Of a stretch of DNA of 6,106 bases, positions 5,827 to 6,106 are shown in pieces. The stretch lies in contig JAJRBK010000110.1 in assembly GCA_028679495.1 (NCBI GenBank), positions 1-6,106 of the forward strand. Reading direction: 5' to 3'. This DNA comes from Methanobacteriota archaeon. Lineage in GTDB: Archaea; Halobacteriota; Bog-38; Methanoflorentales; Methanoflorentaceae. Under the pieces are notes generated by a model. It had not been told where the DNA came from and searched no databases. It saw only the letters and a program-made list of their open reading frames with translations. Made by a program: the position numbers and the translations under genes. Numbering within the stretch: position 1 is the stretch's first letter; every line of letters begins with the position of its first letter.

Positions 5827-6106
5827 ATACTCCGCATCGGCACTCGTGGCAGCAGGCTTGCCACGGTACAGGCAGAAATGGTACAAAACGCGCTTTACGC
5901 GAAGGGCATAAAGAGCGAACTTGTCATCGTTAAAACGAGCGGGGACAACTTCCTTGATAAGCCCTTTCGTGATGCGGGAGTGGGTGCGTTCGTGAGAGAG
6001 ATCGACGATCTGATGCGTGTCGGGGACATTGACCTTGCCGTACATAGCATGAAAGACGTGCCTACGAAGCGTCCAAAAGAGTCAGCCCTATGTGCCGTGC
6101 TGCCCC
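5827..6106 (+). CDS. hemC: Hydroxymethylbilane synthase (porphobilinogen deaminase), N-terminal part, apparent ATA start
   Basis: HemC links four porphobilinogen units into hydroxymethylbilane, using a dipyrromethane cofactor held by a cysteine. About 93 codons are visible before the window ends. The reading is secure: LRIGTRGSRLATVQAEMV at the start, KTSGD, GVGAFVREID, and AVHSMKDVPT, in which Asp77 is the catalytic aspartate. The cofactor cysteine lies beyond the window. The codon just before LRIGTRGS is ATA, where homologues normally have ATG, and an in-frame TGA at 5818 closes the frame upstream. The first in-frame ATG (5878) would delete the conserved GTRGS block, so it is not a credible start. 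Either AUA initiates, or the third base is a sequencing or assembly error, or the gene carries a start-codon mutation. Automatic callers may miss or shorten this gene. Confidence 0.9.
   Translation, partial: MLRIGTRGSRLATVQAEMVQNALYAKGIKSELVIVKTSGDNFLDKPFRDAGVGAFVREIDDLMRVGDIDLAVHSMKDVPTKRPKESALCAVLP

Noticed and set aside
5794..6045. Minus-strand open frame of 83 codons over the hemL-hemC junction.
   Set aside because: The plus strand here encodes unmistakable HemC motifs (GTRGS, GVGAF, with HSMKDVP just beyond), so the minus frame is not supported.

Overview
The window reads as a stretch of archaeal chromosome, all genes on the + strand. Two things point to archaea: a 4-demethylwybutosine synthase (Taw1) for tRNA-Phe modification, and a TTTATATA box-A promoter in the only sizeable intergenic gap. 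The order siroheme-synthase domain, hemA, hemB, hemL, hemC is one I associate with methanogens and their relatives (Methanosarcinales, Methanomicrobiales, ANME and similar Halobacteriota). I cannot resolve a genus from the sequence. Shine-Dalgarno (SD) signals of the AGGTGAT type precede several genes, and base composition is close to balanced throughout.

Layout: 1-683 is the 3' part of taw1, with its iron-sulfur cysteine motif lying before the window. 726-1424 is a compact HEAT-repeat protein with six repeats. 1425-1627 is a roughly 200-base gap holding a likely promoter (1515-1522) and an RNA leader with short inverted repeats. From 1628 to the end runs a tight tetrapyrrole operon: precorrin-2 dehydrogenase (1628-2263), hemA (2288-3535), hemB (3536-4495), hemL (4502-5806), then hemC from 5827, cut off by the window end. 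Gaps inside the operon are 24, 0, 6 and 20 bases.

The operon encodes the C5 route. HemA reduces glutamyl-tRNA to glutamate-1-semialdehyde, HemL converts that to 5-aminolevulinate, HemB condenses two of these to porphobilinogen, and HemC polymerises four porphobilinogens to hydroxymethylbilane. The first gene acts further down, oxidising precorrin-2 to sirohydrochlorin, the precursor of siroheme, of coenzyme F430 and of archaeal heme via siroheme. The enzymes between (uroporphyrinogen III synthase and methyltransferase) are not in the window.

This is mostly an ordinary biosynthetic locus. The most unusual point is hemC: its reading frame has no ATG, GTG or TTG where the conserved N-terminus begins. 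An ATA codon sits there instead, behind a near-perfect SD sequence, so it is either a rare AUA start or a base error. A second useful point is that the longest open frame for the precorrin-2 dehydrogenase (from 1466) is over-extended: the promoter lies inside it, and the real start is most likely 1628.
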